A DNA stretch of 64,000 nucleotides from contig CP142460.1 in the NCBI GenBank assembly GCA_038049695.1, positions 41,400,501 through 41,464,500 of the forward strand, given 5' to 3'. Under the pieces are notes generated by a model. It did not search any database. It was given only the letters and a program-made list of their open reading frames with translations, and was not told the DNA's origin. Origin of the DNA: Cinnamomum chago. Lineage: Eukaryota > Streptophyta > Magnoliopsida > Laurales > Lauraceae. The translations under genes and the position numbers were made by a program. The stretch's first letter is position 1, and every line of letters starts with the position of its first letter. This document shows positions 9,575-23,744 of this stretch, one piece after another.

Positions 9575-11990
9575 GGTCTTGAACCTCATTGACCAACCTA
9601 CTCTTTATTAGTTAAATCACTTTGTTGGTCATGATTGCATTTGCATTTTGTTTCTTTTAGTTAGATTTCTTAAAATGCATTGCTTCTTTATGATCATTTG
9701 ATTTTGGTTTCATGCACCATTCTAAGTTACATGTCATGGTTTTCAAAATCATTTGATTATAATTTCATCATGTTTGATTTGTCTTTTGCACTCATATGTC
9801 TTGCATTGCATTTCTTTACATGATCAATTGATTGTGATTTCAAAAGCTTTCATAGCTAGACTCTTCATGATCAATTGTTGAATCATTTGTGTTTATGTCA
9901 TAGTAAGATTATTTGAACAAATGATTTGAATCAATTCAAGTTTTCCATGGTTTTATAAGTTATACTTTTATATGGAGAACATTGTTTTGAAAAATCAACT
10001 TGTATGTGTTTTAATGAAGTTATATCTTTTCAAATACAATGTTGATAATTGATCTTCAAAATCATTCCTTTATGCTCATTGTTGGATTTTGTTTTTCAAA
10101 ATGATTTGAAGATTGTTTTGAATGGAAATGCTTTTTAATCTCATTAGTTATATTCATCTAAGCATGTTCCATTATTTCTCATTTCCTTTTTCTTTTGGTT
10201 TCATTATCTTTAGAAATGGAAATGTATGTTGTTTGCATCTTTGCTTATTTAGTTATTCTTTTTATATGCAAATGACTTTTGGTTCCATGTATGGTTGTGA
10301 ACTTGTAATTTTTGTAGAAACCATACTAGAACCCAAATCCATCCTCTATGTCTTCTAGTCATTTCTTTTAATGGATGGTTATGATGTTGATTCATGTATA
10401 CCTTCTTAATGTTGTCATCTCTATATATGTTTCAACTTCATAATAGTGTTCTTGATCATATGAACCTCTTTGAAATCCATTCCTTGTATTTCATAGTTAT
10501 ATCTCTTGTTTGATGGATATCTTAGTGTTGAATTCATATGATCTAGACACTTTGGAAATTGCACGCATTACAAAGCTTTATCCTTTTGCATTGCAATTTG
10601 CCTTGTTCATCACTATGCTCTTTAGGAATATCATTAAAAGTGATGAATATGCATTTATGATGCTTGATGGTAGTTTATCACATCCTTGCTTTTACTCATG
10701 TTATCTTATTCAATTGGTTTCATTTGGTATAATGTTCCATTGATTTCATATCCAATTGATATCTTATCTTGTGTATGTGATAGACCTTGTGTGCTTTGGA
10801 CTAATCTTCATAGTTATATAATTGTTCCACGTCACACACCATTAGCATCATAATGCTCATGATTGCCACCTCTTTTTGCTCTCATAGGTAAATCTCATGA
10901 CCACCATGTTTATGTGTTAATAATATTGGTTGGTTATTATTTGAGGTTGGCTTCATGATTGAATTTCATTTCACTCTTTCATGCACTTTAATAGTCATAT
11001 TTATTGATTGAATGAAATGAGTTCAAAACTTACATAGCATATGATTTTCATAAGTAATATTGATTGATGCTATGTTTGAGTAAACCCCATATCATGGATA
11101 GCTCTAATTTGGATTTTCCCTAATAAGTAACATTCTTGAATCCATTTTAGAGTGATTATGTTAATAGTCATATCCTTTAATCTCAATTGATATGTTTGTT
11201 TCAATTGATATCCATGATTGCTTCTCTCATTTGTCCTAGCTCTCTTTTGGTAATTTGATCATATTGTGCTTAATAGTTAAATGAATCTAATCCTTTCCTT
11301 GAAGTTAACCCTCACTTGGTTAAACCATCTACTTCTTGAATCTAATAGTTATATCTTGTCAAAAGCTTGACAAAAGAAGAGAATGGATTGAGGGGGAGTG
11401 TAAACCTTCATAGGAAGAATTAGTTTTGATCAAATTCACCCTTGGAATGCTAATGAGCCCTTAGAGTTAACTTACATACATGATAGCCTGTTATGAATTT
11501 CATTTTCGATTTCATTTGTTAACAGGTGCTACTAAAGGTATTCTTCTTGTCTCATGTGTGTAGGTACCTTTGCAATTTAATGTCAAAGGGGGAGAGAGAG
11601 TTCAAGTGTGACTCAAAGATCTCCTACTCATCAAAGGGGGAGAGAGTTCGAGAGTTCAAGTACTCGAAGATCTCCTATCCATCAAAGGGGGAGAAAGCTT
11701 TCAAGTTCTCAAGAGGAGAAAGAAGCATGGTCAAAGGGGGAGAGCAAATAGAAGAAAGAAAGCTTGGAGCTAAAGAAGATGCTTGGCCAAAGAGAGGAAG
11801 ATGAGAAGAAAGCTTGAAGAATGATCAAGCACCAAGCATCAAGAAGATTGAAGAAAAGAGCCCAAGAGCCCAAGCTAAGAGAAGAAGCATCCAACAAGAT
11901 TTCAAGACTTGTCAAGCTAAGGGGGAGCTAAAGACTTTGTGTGAAAATTCTATGATGAGTAAGTTGCCATCAAATTGCAAAGGGGGAGAT

Positions 11991-13790
11991 TGTTAGGTCT
12001 TTTGAATTTGCAATTTGATGGATGCATTTGCATATTGGCATCTTTTGAATTCACACACATGCATTGATTTAAAATATCTTGAAATCTAGTTTTACCCATG
12101 CATAGCTTTTAAGATTTGGAAAAGCTTTTGTTTTATGCATGTTTTGGTTTTAAACTTGGATGCATTGGTTTTAGAACCCAAAACTCTTTTGAAAACCTAT
12201 TTCCTTGTGCACTACATTTGGAAAATCATCTTGTGTATTTAGGTTTAAGTCTTGCATACATTCTTCACAAAAAGAATCATTTTGTATGCAATTTCATTTG
12301 AAAAGAGTTGTATTCAAATCAAGCTAGCCTTTGGTTTTAATCTTGTGAATCATTTTAGGCTTTGTGTTTCTCATGTTTTTAAACATCTTAGAATACCTTA
12401 AAACATGTTATTTAAGCTTGATTTAGTGGCCAAAAGATCCACCAAAGAAAAACTTTGAAAATGGAAAAAGTTGGAATTTTGGCCCAGGGACTCGCCCGAC
12501 AGTGTCGTCGGTCGACCGAGCCCTGTGTCTCGGTCGACCGAGAACACTGCAGGGCAAATGGACAGTTTTTGAACTGTTTCAGGCCAACGGTCAGAAATAT
12601 GACCGTTGTGCTTTCTCGGTCGACCGAGACCTGTGTCTAGGTCGACCGAGAACTAGCCGTTGGCAACTTTTTGGCTATAAAGTCCATTCATTTCCAACCT
12701 TTTTCAAGGCTTGAACCATGAACTTTTGAGAGCTTTTTGGAGCCAAAGAAAGGGGAAGAAGTTGGAAAGGCTAGAGGGCTATTTGGAAATCAAACTCATG
12801 AGTTTTTAAAAGGTACATCTTCTAAGTTATTTTGATTTCCATACAATTGAAATTCATGCATGTTCAAATCCTTTGTATTTTCATTTATGCATGATTTCAA
12901 GTCCTTAAAGAGTTGATTTGCAAGCTCAATATCTTTCTTGGTAAATTAGATTAGTTTGCAATCACTCTTATCAAATCACATGTTTTCTTAAACTTTATTT
13001 TTCATACAACTTGTGATTCTTTGAATTTCATGTCATTAACAAGTTGTTTATTATTCATGTGATTTGCATAGAACTTCAATCATATCTTTTTGTGCCTTAA
13101 ACTTTCAAATTGCATTAAGCATAAATTGATTGAGCTTTCTTTTTAATCTTGATTGAAGTCATCACACACACACCTCATTAGCATACATCTTTTGCATACA
13201 TAGAGTGTTTGTGTGAGTTTGTATTAAACTTTCAAATCCGCCTATTTTAAGAGGCAATTACATTGAGCTAAAATTGTATCTCTTAGAGTGATCTTTTATG
13301 AAGACACTTTCTTTGAGAAATCTATATTTGTAAAGGTTATTGCTAAGCCTAAGAAAAGCAACTTGTAAGGTTATTGCTTAGCCTAATAAAAGCATATTGT
13401 AGGGTTATTGCTTAGCCTAAGAAAAGCATCTTGATAGGTTATTGCTTAGCCTTGAAAAGCATCTTGTAAAGGTTGTTGTTGAGCCTTAGAAAAACAACTT
13501 TGTAAGGGTTATTGCTTAGCCTAGTAAAAAGCATAATTAGTGGAATCCGGTGGGGTGTTGGAGACACAAGCCGGTAGTGGATGTAGGCACGTTGGCCGAA
13601 CCACTTTAAATATTGGTGTTGTGGTGCATGCTATGTGGTGATTGATTTTGTATTAGCTTCCGCATCTTGGTTGTTTAATCATCACATGTGACTAGTTTAG
13701 TTTTAGAAATTAAAATTGGTCGAAATTGGTCATACTTGTAGCTCACCCTATTCACCCCCCCTCTAGGGTTAGGATCCTCGTGGACTTTCA
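11991..13790 (+). repeat. Array LTR 3 (1800 bp)
   Basis: A full-length shared LTR between units 2 and 3 with the same ends, palindromes, TATA box and minisatellite as LTR 2. No difference from LTR 2 was noticed by eye. Confidence 0.93.
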
Positions 13791-13906
13791 ATTGGTATCA
13801 GAGCCAAGTGCTCTATCCCTTAGGATCAAGTGTTTTGGAACTCTTGATTAGGTGTAAAAACCTAGAGTTAAAACCCTAGAGTTGTGCTTATTTGAAAATC
13901 ATTAGA

Positions 13907-15451
13907 ATGGACTCCACTAGGCTAGACTTTGTAGATTCTTCTAGACCCCTCAATCTTCCTTCTTTTGGAGTTTCAAACTCTCAAACTAATGAAAATCAAT
14001 TTGATCCAAAAGAAGAAGAAAATGAATATAATGAAGAAGACCTTCAACAAGCTTTTGAAGAATTATATGAAATATCCTTAAAGCTTGAAAAGAAAAACAA
14101 AAGTTTAAGGGAAGAATCTAAAAACCTAAACAAAGAGCTAGCATCTTCAAAAGATGAACTTAGAGAGAAAGAAGAAGTAATAAAATGTCTAGACTCTAAG
14201 TTCATGATCTCTTTAAATAATCTATCTAACATTCAAGATGAACTAAAAGAATTAAAGATGGATTATGATAATGTCAATAAGGAAAATCTAAAACAAAGAG
14301 ATCAATTACAAAGGCAAGATAAAGACTTTAACAATCTTGAATCTAAATTGACTATCTCTAAGGAAAATTTATCTAATACTCAAAACGAATTAAATGAGAT
14401 TAAGATAAATTGTGATGAGCTTACAAATGAAAATTTGAACCTAAGAGATACAATTAAAAAACAAGATAAAGACTTTAACAACTTAGAAGCCAAGTTGATT
14501 AAAAGTAAGTTAAAATCACAAGAACTTGGATCTAATATTGTTAATGAACTTAAACATGAATTAAAACTTGCCAATGAAGAGCTAAGCAAATATAAGGAAA
14601 TTGAATATGAACTTTCAAAAGTTAAAAATGAAAATTCAATCCTTATAACCAAAGTCACTCAACTTGAAAACAATAAACAAAAGTATGAGTGCAAGTTTAC
14701 CCAAAGTGAAGAGAAACTTGAAAAATTATTCAAATTGGGTAAATCTCATGGAGATAGGACGGGTATTGGATTTAATAGGAATATATCTTATGACCCTAAA
14801 TTCACCAACACTTTTGTGAAAGGTGAGTCCTCATTCTCTAGCACTCACACTTCTTTGCCCATGTCTAAATGTAATTATTGTGGCATTGAAGGACACTTTA
14901 GGTTTGAGTGCAAACTAAGAAAGAGAAGCCATGTGTCTAAACCCATCTTTGAACTCAAAAATGGAAAATCAAAATTGAAGGGTAAGACACTAAAAATCAA
15001 GGAAAACTCCAAAAAGACTAAACAAGTTAAATCCTTTAAAATGGAGTCTCCTAAAATAGATTCTAAAAAGCTTAAACAAGTTAAATCAAGCTTGAAAGAA
15101 TCTAAGAACAAAAAGCTTCTCAATCTATCTCCCTTATATGAACCAATGAAAGAACTTTTGAAGAAAGTTGCTAAGTTAAATCTAAAATTCAAAAGTCAAG
15201 TAAAGGGAGAAAGTAAGAAGAAAAGAAAAGTGAAACAATCCCCAACGAAACAAACTCACCAACATCAAAAGACTATTCACCATTCTAAGCCAAATTTAGT
15301 AAAATCTAAATATCATGGTGATAAGTTTAAATTGAAAATTTATCAAGTTAAATCTCCTATAGTTGGTGAGAATTCCAAGATAGATCTCAAAGTTCAACCC
15401 TCCCAAGACCTTAGGTGGATTCCTAAAGTTATTTACCTAGACAAACCTTAG
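13907..15451 (+). CDS. Gag-type protein, array unit 3
   Basis: The translation is identical to the other copies. Unit 3 differs only in its non-coding tail, by C to T at 16441 and A to G at 17581 relative to the other units. These private changes show that it is a physically separate copy. Confidence 0.82.
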   Translation: MDSTRLDFVDSSRPLNLPSFGVSNSQTNENQFDPKEEENEYNEEDLQQAFEELYEISLKLEKKNKSLREESKNLNKELASSKDELREKEEVIKCLDSKFMISLNNLSNIQDELKELKMDYDNVNKENLKQRDQLQRQDKDFNNLESKLTISKENLSNTQNELNEIKINCDELTNENLNLRDTIKKQDKDFNNLEAKLIKSKLKSQELGSNIVNELKHELKLANEELSKYKEIEYELSKVKNENSILITKVTQLENNKQKYECKFTQSEEKLEKLFKLGKSHGDRTGIGFNRNISYDPKFTNTFVKGESSFSSTHTSLPMSKCNYCGIEGHFRFECKLRKRSHVSKPIFELKNGKSKLKGKTLKIKENSKKTKQVKSFKMESPKIDSKKLKQVKSSLKESKNKKLLNLSPLYEPMKELLKKVAKLNLKFKSQVKGESKKKRKVKQSPTKQTHQHQKTIHHSKPNLVKSKYHGDKFKLKIYQVKSPIVGENSKIDLKVQPSQDLRWIPKVIYLDKP

Positions 15452-17867
15452 GGTCTTGAACCTCATTGACCAACCTACTCTTTATTAGTTAAATCACTTT
15501 GTTGGTCATGATTGCATTTGCATTTTGTTTCTTTTAGTTAGATTTCTTAAAATGCATTGCTTCTTTATGATCATTTGATTTTGGTTTCATGCACCATTCT
15601 AAGTTACATGTCATGGTTTTCAAAATCATTTGATTATAATTTCATCATGTTTGATTTGTCTTTTGCACTCATATGTCTTGCATTGCATTTCTTTACATGA
15701 TCAATTGATTGTGATTTCAAAAGCTTTCATAGCTAGACTCTTCATGATCAATTGTTGAATCATTTGTGTTTATGTCATAGTAAGATTATTTGAACAAATG
15801 ATTTGAATCAATTCAAGTTTTCCATGGTTTTATAAGTTATACTTTTATATGGAGAACATTGTTTTGAAAAATCAACTTGTATGTGTTTTAATGAAGTTAT
15901 ATCTTTTCAAATACAATGTTGATAATTGATCTTCAAAATCATTCCTTTATGCTCATTGTTGGATTTTGTTTTTCAAAATGATTTGAAGATTGTTTTGAAT
16001 GGAAATGCTTTTTAATCTCATTAGTTATATTCATCTAAGCATGTTCCATTATTTCTCATTTCCTTTTTCTTTTGGTTTCATTATCTTTAGAAATGGAAAT
16101 GTATGTTGTTTGCATCTTTGCTTATTTAGTTATTCTTTTTATATGCAAATGACTTTTGGTTCCATGTATGGTTGTGAACTTGTAATTTTTGTAGAAACCA
16201 TACTAGAACCCAAATCCATCCTCTATGTCTTCTAGTCATTTCTTTTAATGGATGGTTATGATGTTGATTCATGTATACCTTCTTAATGTTGTCATCTCTA
16301 TATATGTTTCAACTTCATAATAGTGTTCTTGATCATATGAACCTCTTTGAAATCCATTCCTTGTATTTCATAGTTATATCTCTTGTTTGATGGATATCTT
16401 AGTGTTGAATTCATATGATCTAGACACTTTGGAAATTGCATGCATTACAAAGCTTTATCCTTTTGCATTGCAATTTGCCTTGTTCATCACTATGCTCTTT
16501 AGGAATATCATTAAAAGTGATGAATATGCATTTATGATGCTTGATGGTAGTTTATCACATCCTTGCTTTTACTCATGTTATCTTATTCAATTGGTTTCAT
16601 TTGGTATAATGTTCCATTGATTTCATATCCAATTGATATCTTATCTTGTGTATGTGATAGACCTTGTGTGCTTTGGACTAATCTTCATAGTTATATAATT
16701 GTTCCACGTCACACACCATTAGCATCATAATGCTCATGATTGCCACCTCTTTTTGCTCTCATAGGTAAATCTCATGACCACCATGTTTATGTGTTAATAA
16801 TATTGGTTGGTTATTATTTGAGGTTGGCTTCATGATTGAATTTCATTTCACTCTTTCATGCACTTTAATAGTCATATTTATTGATTGAATGAAATGAGTT
16901 CAAAACTTACATAGCATATGATTTTCATAAGTAATATTGATTGATGCTATGTTTGAGTAAACCCCATATCATGGATAGCTCTAATTTGGATTTTCCCTAA
17001 TAAGTAACATTCTTGAATCCATTTTAGAGTGATTATGTTAATAGTCATATCCTTTAATCTCAATTGATATGTTTGTTTCAATTGATATCCATGATTGCTT
17101 CTCTCATTTGTCCTAGCTCTCTTTTGGTAATTTGATCATATTGTGCTTAATAGTTAAATGAATCTAATCCTTTCCTTGAAGTTAACCCTCACTTGGTTAA
17201 ACCATCTACTTCTTGAATCTAATAGTTATATCTTGTCAAAAGCTTGACAAAAGAAGAGAATGGATTGAGGGGGAGTGTAAACCTTCATAGGAAGAATTAG
17301 TTTTGATCAAATTCACCCTTGGAATGCTAATGAGCCCTTAGAGTTAACTTACATACATGATAGCCTGTTATGAATTTCATTTTCGATTTCATTTGTTAAC
17401 AGGTGCTACTAAAGGTATTCTTCTTGTCTCATGTGTGTAGGTACCTTTGCAATTTAATGTCAAAGGGGGAGAGAGAGTTCAAGTGTGACTCAAAGATCTC
17501 CTACTCATCAAAGGGGGAGAGAGTTCGAGAGTTCAAGTACTCGAAGATCTCCTATCCATCAAAGGGGGAGAAAGCTTTCAGGTTCTCAAGAGGAGAAAGA
17601 AGCATGGTCAAAGGGGGAGAGCAAATAGAAGAAAGAAAGCTTGGAGCTAAAGAAGATGCTTGGCCAAAGAGAGGAAGATGAGAAGAAAGCTTGAAGAATG
17701 ATCAAGCACCAAGCATCAAGAAGATTGAAGAAAAGAGCCCAAGAGCCCAAGCTAAGAGAAGAAGCATCCAACAAGATTTCAAGACTTGTCAAGCTAAGGG
17801 GGAGCTAAAGACTTTGTGTGAAAATTCTATGATGAGTAAGTTGCCATCAAATTGCAAAGGGGGAGAT

Positions 17868-19667
17868 TGTTAGGTCTTTTGAATTTGCAATTTGATGGAT
17901 GCATTTGCATATTGGCATCTTTTGAATTCACACACATGCATTGATTTAAAATATCTTGAAATCTAGTTTTACCCATGCATAGCTTTTAAGATTTGGAAAA
18001 GCTTTTGTTTTATGCATGTTTTGGTTTTAAACTTGGATGCATTGGTTTTAGAACCCAAAACTCTTTTGAAAACCTATTTCCTTGTGCACTACATTTGGAA
18101 AATCATCTTGTGTATTTAGGTTTAAGTCTTGCATACATTCTTCACAAAAAGAATCATTTTGTATGCAATTTCATTTGAAAAGAGTTGTATTCAAATCAAG
18201 CTAGCCTTTGGTTTTAATCTTGTGAATCATTTTAGGCTTTGTGTTTCTCATGTTTTTAAACATCTTAGAATACCTTAAAACATGTTATTTAAGCTTGATT
18301 TAGTGGCCAAAAGATCCACCAAAGAAAAACTTTGAAAATGGAAAAAGTTGGAATTTTGGCCCAGGGACTCGCCCGACAGTGTCGTCGGTCGACCGAGCCC
18401 TGTGTCTCGGTCGACCGAGAACACTGCAGGGCAAATGGACAGTTTTTGAACTGTTTCAGGCCAACGGTCAGAAATATGACCGTTGTGCTTTCTCGGTCGA
18501 CCGAGACCTGTGTCTAGGTCGACCGAGAACTAGCCGTTGGCAACTTTTTGGCTATAAAGTCCATTCATTTCCAACCTTTTTCAAGGCTTGAACCATGAAC
18601 TTTTGAGAGCTTTTTGGAGCCAAAGAAAGGGGAAGAAGTTGGAAAGGCTAGAGGGCTATTTGGAAATCAAACTCATGAGTTTTTAAAAGGTACATCTTCT
18701 AAGTTATTTTGATTTCCATACAATTGAAATTCATGCATGTTCAAATCCTTTGTATTTTCATTTATGCATGATTTCAAGTCCTTAAAGAGTTGATTTGCAA
18801 GCTCAATATCTTTCTTGGTAAATTAGATTAGTTTGCAATCACTCTTATCAAATCACATGTTTTCTTAAACTTTATTTTTCATACAACTTGTGATTCTTTG
18901 AATTTCATGTCATTAACAAGTTGTTTATTATTCATGTGATTTGCATAGAACTTCAATCATATCTTTTTGTGCCTTAAACTTTCAAATTGCATTAAGCATA
19001 AATTGATTGAGCTTTCTTTTTAATCTTGATTGAAGTCATCACACACACACCTCATTAGCATACATCTTTTGCATACATAGAGTGTTTGTGTGAGTTTGTA
19101 TTAAACTTTCAAATCCGCCTATTTTAAGAGGCAATTACATTGAGCTAAAATTGTATCTCTTAGAGTGATCTTTTATGAAGACACTTTCTTTGAGAAATCT
19201 ATATTTGTAAAGGTTATTGCTAAGCCTAAGAAAAGCAACTTGTAAGGTTATTGCTTAGCCTAATAAAAGCATATTGTAGGGTTATTGCTTAGCCTAAGAA
19301 AAGCATCTTGATAGGTTATTGCTTAGCCTTGAAAAGCATCTTGTAAAGGTTGTTGTTGAGCCTTAGAAAAACAACTTTGTAAGGGTTATTGCTTAGCCTA
19401 GTAAAAAGCATAATTAGTGGAATCCGGTGGGGTGTTGGAGACACAAGCCGGTAGTGGATGTAGGCACGTTGGCCGAACCACTTTAAATATTGGTGTTGTG
19501 GTGCATGCTATGTGGTGATTGATTTTGTATTAGCTTCCGCATCTTGGTTGTTTAATCATCACATGTGACTAGTTTAGTTTTAGAAATTAAAATTGGTCGA
19601 AATTGGTCATACTTGTAGCTCACCCTATTCACCCCCCCTCTAGGGTTAGGATCCTCGTGGACTTTCA
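17868..19667 (+). repeat. Array LTR 4 (1800 bp)
   Basis: A full-length shared LTR between units 3 and 4, with the TG...CA ends, polypurine tract on the left and tRNA-Met primer site (19670) on the right. Confidence 0.93.
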
Positions 19668-19783
19668 ATTGGTATCAGAGCCAAGTGCTCTATCCCTTAG
19701 GATCAAGTGTTTTGGAACTCTTGATTAGGTGTAAAAACCTAGAGTTAAAACCCTAGAGTTGTGCTTATTTGAAAATCATTAGA

Positions 19784-21328
19784 ATGGACTCCACTAGGCT
19801 AGACTTTGTAGATTCTTCTAGACCCCTCAATCTTCCTTCTTTTGGAGTTTCAAACTCTCAAACTAATGAAAATCAATTTGATCCAAAAGAAGAAGAAAAT
19901 GAATATAATGAAGAAGACCTTCAACAAGCTTTTGAAGAATTATATGAAATATCCTTAAAGCTTGAAAAGAAAAACAAAAGTTTAAGGGAAGAATCTAAAA
20001 ACCTAAACAAAGAGCTAGCATCTTCAAAAGATGAACTTAGAGAGAAAGAAGAAGTAATAAAATGTCTAGACTCTAAGTTCATGATCTCTTTAAATAATCT
20101 ATCTAACATTCAAGATGAACTAAAAGAATTAAAGATGGATTATGATAATGTCAATAAGGAAAATCTAAAACAAAGAGATCAATTACAAAGGCAAGATAAA
20201 GACTTTAACAATCTTGAATCTAAATTGACTATCTCTAAGGAAAATTTATCTAATACTCAAAACGAATTAAATGAGATTAAGATAAATTGTGATGAGCTTA
20301 CAAATGAAAATTTGAACCTAAGAGATACAATTAAAAAACAAGATAAAGACTTTAACAACTTAGAAGCCAAGTTGATTAAAAGTAAGTTAAAATCACAAGA
20401 ACTTGGATCTAATATTGTTAATGAACTTAAACATGAATTAAAACTTGCCAATGAAGAGCTAAGCAAATATAAGGAAATTGAATATGAACTTTCAAAAGTT
20501 AAAAATGAAAATTCAATCCTTATAACCAAAGTCACTCAACTTGAAAACAATAAACAAAAGTATGAGTGCAAGTTTACCCAAAGTGAAGAGAAACTTGAAA
20601 AATTATTCAAATTGGGTAAATCTCATGGAGATAGGACGGGTATTGGATTTAATAGGAATATATCTTATGACCCTAAATTCACCAACACTTTTGTGAAAGG
20701 TGAGTCCTCATTCTCTAGCACTCACACTTCTTTGCCCATGTCTAAATGTAATTATTGTGGCATTGAAGGACACTTTAGGTTTGAGTGCAAACTAAGAAAG
20801 AGAAGCCATGTGTCTAAACCCATCTTTGAACTCAAAAATGGAAAATCAAAATTGAAGGGTAAGACACTAAAAATCAAGGAAAACTCCAAAAAGACTAAAC
20901 AAGTTAAATCCTTTAAAATGGAGTCTCCTAAAATAGATTCTAAAAAGCTTAAACAAGTTAAATCAAGCTTGAAAGAATCTAAGAACAAAAAGCTTCTCAA
21001 TCTATCTCCCTTATATGAACCAATGAAAGAACTTTTGAAGAAAGTTGCTAAGTTAAATCTAAAATTCAAAAGTCAAGTAAAGGGAGAAAGTAAGAAGAAA
21101 AGAAAAGTGAAACAATCCCCAACGAAACAAACTCACCAACATCAAAAGACTATTCACCATTCTAAGCCAAATTTAGTAAAATCTAAATATCATGGTGATA
21201 AGTTTAAATTGAAAATTTATCAAGTTAAATCTCCTATAGTTGGTGAGAATTCCAAGATAGATCTCAAAGTTCAACCCTCCCAAGACCTTAGGTGGATTCC
21301 TAAAGTTATTTACCTAGACAAACCTTAG
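19784..21328 (+). CDS. Gag-type protein, array unit 4
   Basis: The translation is identical to units 1-3, with an intact frame, coiled coil, CCHC knuckle and Lys-rich tail. The non-coding tail runs to 23744 and carries the unit 1/2 bases at the two sites where unit 3 differs. Confidence 0.82.
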   Translation: MDSTRLDFVDSSRPLNLPSFGVSNSQTNENQFDPKEEENEYNEEDLQQAFEELYEISLKLEKKNKSLREESKNLNKELASSKDELREKEEVIKCLDSKFMISLNNLSNIQDELKELKMDYDNVNKENLKQRDQLQRQDKDFNNLESKLTISKENLSNTQNELNEIKINCDELTNENLNLRDTIKKQDKDFNNLEAKLIKSKLKSQELGSNIVNELKHELKLANEELSKYKEIEYELSKVKNENSILITKVTQLENNKQKYECKFTQSEEKLEKLFKLGKSHGDRTGIGFNRNISYDPKFTNTFVKGESSFSSTHTSLPMSKCNYCGIEGHFRFECKLRKRSHVSKPIFELKNGKSKLKGKTLKIKENSKKTKQVKSFKMESPKIDSKKLKQVKSSLKESKNKKLLNLSPLYEPMKELLKKVAKLNLKFKSQVKGESKKKRKVKQSPTKQTHQHQKTIHHSKPNLVKSKYHGDKFKLKIYQVKSPIVGENSKIDLKVQPSQDLRWIPKVIYLDKP

Positions 21329-23744
21329 GGTCTTGAACCTCATTGACCAACCTACTCTTTATTAGTTAAATCACTTTGTTGGTCATGATTGCATTTGCAT
21401 TTTGTTTCTTTTAGTTAGATTTCTTAAAATGCATTGCTTCTTTATGATCATTTGATTTTGGTTTCATGCACCATTCTAAGTTACATGTCATGGTTTTCAA
21501 AATCATTTGATTATAATTTCATCATGTTTGATTTGTCTTTTGCACTCATATGTCTTGCATTGCATTTCTTTACATGATCAATTGATTGTGATTTCAAAAG
21601 CTTTCATAGCTAGACTCTTCATGATCAATTGTTGAATCATTTGTGTTTATGTCATAGTAAGATTATTTGAACAAATGATTTGAATCAATTCAAGTTTTCC
21701 ATGGTTTTATAAGTTATACTTTTATATGGAGAACATTGTTTTGAAAAATCAACTTGTATGTGTTTTAATGAAGTTATATCTTTTCAAATACAATGTTGAT
21801 AATTGATCTTCAAAATCATTCCTTTATGCTCATTGTTGGATTTTGTTTTTCAAAATGATTTGAAGATTGTTTTGAATGGAAATGCTTTTTAATCTCATTA
21901 GTTATATTCATCTAAGCATGTTCCATTATTTCTCATTTCCTTTTTCTTTTGGTTTCATTATCTTTAGAAATGGAAATGTATGTTGTTTGCATCTTTGCTT
22001 ATTTAGTTATTCTTTTTATATGCAAATGACTTTTGGTTCCATGTATGGTTGTGAACTTGTAATTTTTGTAGAAACCATACTAGAACCCAAATCCATCCTC
22101 TATGTCTTCTAGTCATTTCTTTTAATGGATGGTTATGATGTTGATTCATGTATACCTTCTTAATGTTGTCATCTCTATATATGTTTCAACTTCATAATAG
22201 TGTTCTTGATCATATGAACCTCTTTGAAATCCATTCCTTGTATTTCATAGTTATATCTCTTGTTTGATGGATATCTTAGTGTTGAATTCATATGATCTAG
22301 ACACTTTGGAAATTGCACGCATTACAAAGCTTTATCCTTTTGCATTGCAATTTGCCTTGTTCATCACTATGCTCTTTAGGAATATCATTAAAAGTGATGA
22401 ATATGCATTTATGATGCTTGATGGTAGTTTATCACATCCTTGCTTTTACTCATGTTATCTTATTCAATTGGTTTCATTTGGTATAATGTTCCATTGATTT
22501 CATATCCAATTGATATCTTATCTTGTGTATGTGATAGACCTTGTGTGCTTTGGACTAATCTTCATAGTTATATAATTGTTCCACGTCACACACCATTAGC
22601 ATCATAATGCTCATGATTGCCACCTCTTTTTGCTCTCATAGGTAAATCTCATGACCACCATGTTTATGTGTTAATAATATTGGTTGGTTATTATTTGAGG
22701 TTGGCTTCATGATTGAATTTCATTTCACTCTTTCATGCACTTTAATAGTCATATTTATTGATTGAATGAAATGAGTTCAAAACTTACATAGCATATGATT
22801 TTCATAAGTAATATTGATTGATGCTATGTTTGAGTAAACCCCATATCATGGATAGCTCTAATTTGGATTTTCCCTAATAAGTAACATTCTTGAATCCATT
22901 TTAGAGTGATTATGTTAATAGTCATATCCTTTAATCTCAATTGATATGTTTGTTTCAATTGATATCCATGATTGCTTCTCTCATTTGTCCTAGCTCTCTT
23001 TTGGTAATTTGATCATATTGTGCTTAATAGTTAAATGAATCTAATCCTTTCCTTGAAGTTAACCCTCACTTGGTTAAACCATCTACTTCTTGAATCTAAT
23101 AGTTATATCTTGTCAAAAGCTTGACAAAAGAAGAGAATGGATTGAGGGGGAGTGTAAACCTTCATAGGAAGAATTAGTTTTGATCAAATTCACCCTTGGA
23201 ATGCTAATGAGCCCTTAGAGTTAACTTACATACATGATAGCCTGTTATGAATTTCATTTTCGATTTCATTTGTTAACAGGTGCTACTAAAGGTATTCTTC
23301 TTGTCTCATGTGTGTAGGTACCTTTGCAATTTAATGTCAAAGGGGGAGAGAGAGTTCAAGTGTGACTCAAAGATCTCCTACTCATCAAAGGGGGAGAGAG
23401 TTCGAGAGTTCAAGTACTCGAAGATCTCCTATCCATCAAAGGGGGAGAAAGCTTTCAAGTTCTCAAGAGGAGAAAGAAGCATGGTCAAAGGGGGAGAGCA
23501 AATAGAAGAAAGAAAGCTTGGAGCTAAAGAAGATGCTTGGCCAAAGAGAGGAAGATGAGAAGAAAGCTTGAAGAATGATCAAGCACCAAGCATCAAGAAG
23601 ATTGAAGAAAAGAGCCCAAGAGCCCAAGCTAAGAGAAGAAGCATCCAACAAGATTTCAAGACTTGTCAAGCTAAGGGGGAGCTAAAGACTTTGTGTGAAA
23701 ATTCTATGATGAGTAAGTTGCCATCAAATTGCAAAGGGGGAGAT

